DNA of 64,000 nt. It comes from Lenzites betulinus (lineage: Eukaryota; Basidiomycota; Agaricomycetes; Polyporales; Polyporaceae). The translations under genes and the position numbers were made by a program. This document shows, one piece after another, positions 62,694-64,000 of the stretch. The stretch spans positions 124,001-188,000 of the forward strand of contig JABYQU010000062.1 in the NCBI GenBank assembly GCA_022264855.1. Direction: 5' to 3'. The notes beneath the pieces are model-generated. The model did no database searches, was not told the DNA's origin, and saw only the letters and a list, made by a program, of their open reading frames with translations. Numbering within the stretch: position 1 is the stretch's first letter; the number at the start of each line of letters is the position of its first letter.

Positions 62694-64000
62694 GTGCATC
62701 ATTCTGGTGACCACCGCAGGGGGTGTGTGTACAAGTTTCACTTGTCGGCTTCCTCCTTCGACGGCGATAGCGCCGTCTCACCCGCAATTCACCGCGTATC
62801 GCGTTCCGCGTCTCGGCAAAACGATACACTCTCAAGCGCCCTCCTACCCGACCAGATCCGCGCCTTCGCAAAAAGGCTTCCGCGCTCCCTCAGTGAAGAT
62901 CAGATCGACGCGCTCCTCCGTGCGGCACTGGCTGTTCTCGATACGGGCACCGCGATACTTCGGAACAAACCTGCTCCGCTCCGCGCCTCCACTGCAGCTA
63001 GAATCCGCTCGGACGCCCTCGCAGTCATCGCAACCGCCCCCCTACCTGAGTGGGCCTCAAACGCGACGCTCGCGAACGACGACGAGTCAAACCTCACTGC
63101 TCCTCAACAACAAGACTTCGTGGATCAGCTCCTACGAGGTGTCTCGCGACTTCGGAATCAACTGGTACTGGACTTGGTACCGGCGCTAGTAGACCCACTC
63201 TTTTCGCTACTCGCGAAAAGCATCCAGGCGCTTGAAACCGATCCGTCCGCGACCCAGTGGCTACAGGACACGGCAGACGCTATCGTACACCGCGCGATTC
63301 TCTCGTCGCCGCCTCTCTTTCCCGAATCGCTCCCAGAAGGCGCCGAAGAGTCCTTCGTCAACTACGCGACGCCATACGGTAGCCCGCAATCCGCAGTCTC
63401 GAACCTCACTCCTTTAGAGCCATCGTCTTCAGACAGCAACGCGACGCGTAAAACCCCCAGCGTATCCTCTCACTCGCGCGAGCCATCTACAGTCTCTTCG
63501 ATGGCGGAACAGAACAACTTCGCGATGCGCCGTGCTATGCCGGCACGCGGTCATGCGACCGCGCCCACCTTTGACTCTAGCGAGCCGCGGAACCTTCGCA
63601 GGTTCTTCCAGGACCTCGAGACCCTCTTCGAGATCGCGGGAATCACGGACCCCAACGTACAGAAGAAGTGGGTCACGCGCTACGTGCCGATCAGCGAGTC
63701 GGAGTTCTACGAGGAGATGGAGGAGTACAAGGACCAAACGAAGACCTTCGAGGAGTTCCGCGCGGCGATCTACGCTTCGCACCCCGGCGCTAGCGAGACG
63801 CGGAAGTTCTCCAATGCCGAAGTGGACAAGCTGGTCGAGTCGCGCCGTAAGGCTCCAATCACCACCAGTAGCGAACTCGGCGACTTCTATCGGCCGTTCT
63901 ATGCCATGACGTCCTACCTGATTCAGCACAACAAGATGTCCACCTTCGAGCAGTCGAGACTATTCTTCAGCGGTCTCTGCAACCCCCTTCACGACCAGGT
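62694..64000 (+). CDS. Ty3/gypsy-like gag polyprotein region, open to the window end
   Basis: One frame is open from 62694 to the last base (over 430 codons) without any ATG until 63501. The part from 63501 reads MAEQNNFAMRRAMPARGHAT, then PRNLRRFFQDLETLFEIAGI, QKKWVTRYVPISESEFYEEM and ELGDFYRPFYAMTSYLIQHN. The RFFQDLE...KKxxVTRY pattern is the capsid-type gag of basidiomycete gypsy elements. The upstream part (LPDQIRAFAKRLPRSLSEDQ, QALETDPSATQWLQDTADAI) is also protein-like in the same frame. Whether translation starts at 63501 or upstream by an unseen exon is open. Protease, reverse transcriptase and integrase would lie beyond the window. Confidence 0.75.
   Translation, partial: MHHSGDHRRGCVYKFHLSASSFDGDSAVSPAIHRVSRSASRQNDTLSSALLPDQIRAFAKRLPRSLSEDQIDALLRAALAVLDTGTAILRNKPAPLRASTAARIRSDALAVIATAPLPEWASNATLANDDESNLTAPQQQDFVDQLLRGVSRLRNQLVLDLVPALVDPLFSLLAKSIQALETDPSATQWLQDTADAIVHRAILSSPPLFPESLPEGAEESFVNYATPYGSPQSAVSNLTPLEPSSSDSNATRKTPSVSSHSREPSTVSSMAEQNNFAMRRAMPARGHATAPTFDSSEPRNLRRFFQDLETLFEIAGITDPNVQKKWVTRYVPISESEFYEEMEEYKDQTKTFEEFRAAIYASHPGASETRKFSNAEVDKLVESRRKAPITTSSELGDFYRPFYAMTSYLIQHNKMSTFEQSRLFFSGLCNPLHDQ

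Noticed and set aside
1..64000. CRISPR array, operon, riboswitch or phage features
   Set aside because: Spliced genes with eukaryotic families throughout; no array of spaced identical repeats.

Overview
The window is nuclear DNA of a filamentous basidiomycete, most likely an Agaricomycete close to the Polyporales (lineage inferred). Visible signs: many GT-AG introns of about 50-65 nt, strongly GC3-biased exons, closely packed genes on both strands, a basidiomycete-type F-box/LRR-like protein, and a CACTA element with a Transposase_21-type protein. Coordinates below come from splicing by eye; every joined reading frame was checked for length modulo 3, but no transcript data or searches were available.

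1-19 kb is a conventional gene-dense block: TFIIF beta (3' part), a small NAD(P)-binding protein, the PP1 regulator Ypi1, a secreted GH18 chitinase, cytochrome c and kinetochore Dsn1 on a shared promoter, a DHHC palmitoyltransferase, the NatB catalytic subunit Naa20, an F-box-like protein, a 75-residue dsRNA-binding-domain protein, and an aldose 1-epimerase.

19.8-44.8 kb is dominated by seven paralogous medium-chain dehydrogenase/reductase (MDR) genes in two clusters (three at 19.9-24.9 kb, four at 37.2-44.8 kb). All have five exons, intron phases 2-0-1-0 and a last exon of exactly 120 nt. The four-gene cluster has the order A-B-A-B, as expected from duplication of a two-gene unit. Between the clusters lie a Ser/Pro-rich protein gene, about 5 kb of coding-like sequence that I could not resolve, and the dual-specificity phosphatase Pps1.

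45-64 kb is a transposon-rich gene graveyard: a Tc1/mariner-like transposase relic missing part of its core, one apparently intact membrane-protein gene, a frameshifted MYND zinc-finger gene, and a decayed ORC1-like gene split by a 7.1-kb CACTA element. That element has 19-bp perfect terminal inverted repeats and three genes. A Ty3/gypsy-like gag region follows; a 2.86-kb almost perfect palindrome (two 1.35-kb arms around a 158-bp spacer) lies just upstream of it, apparently inside the same retroelement.

The least expected items are the giant palindrome, the MDR array, a candidate 1-nt exon in the DHHC gene, the CACTA insertion in the ORC1 relic, and a heptapeptide glycosylation-sequon repeat in the chitinase.
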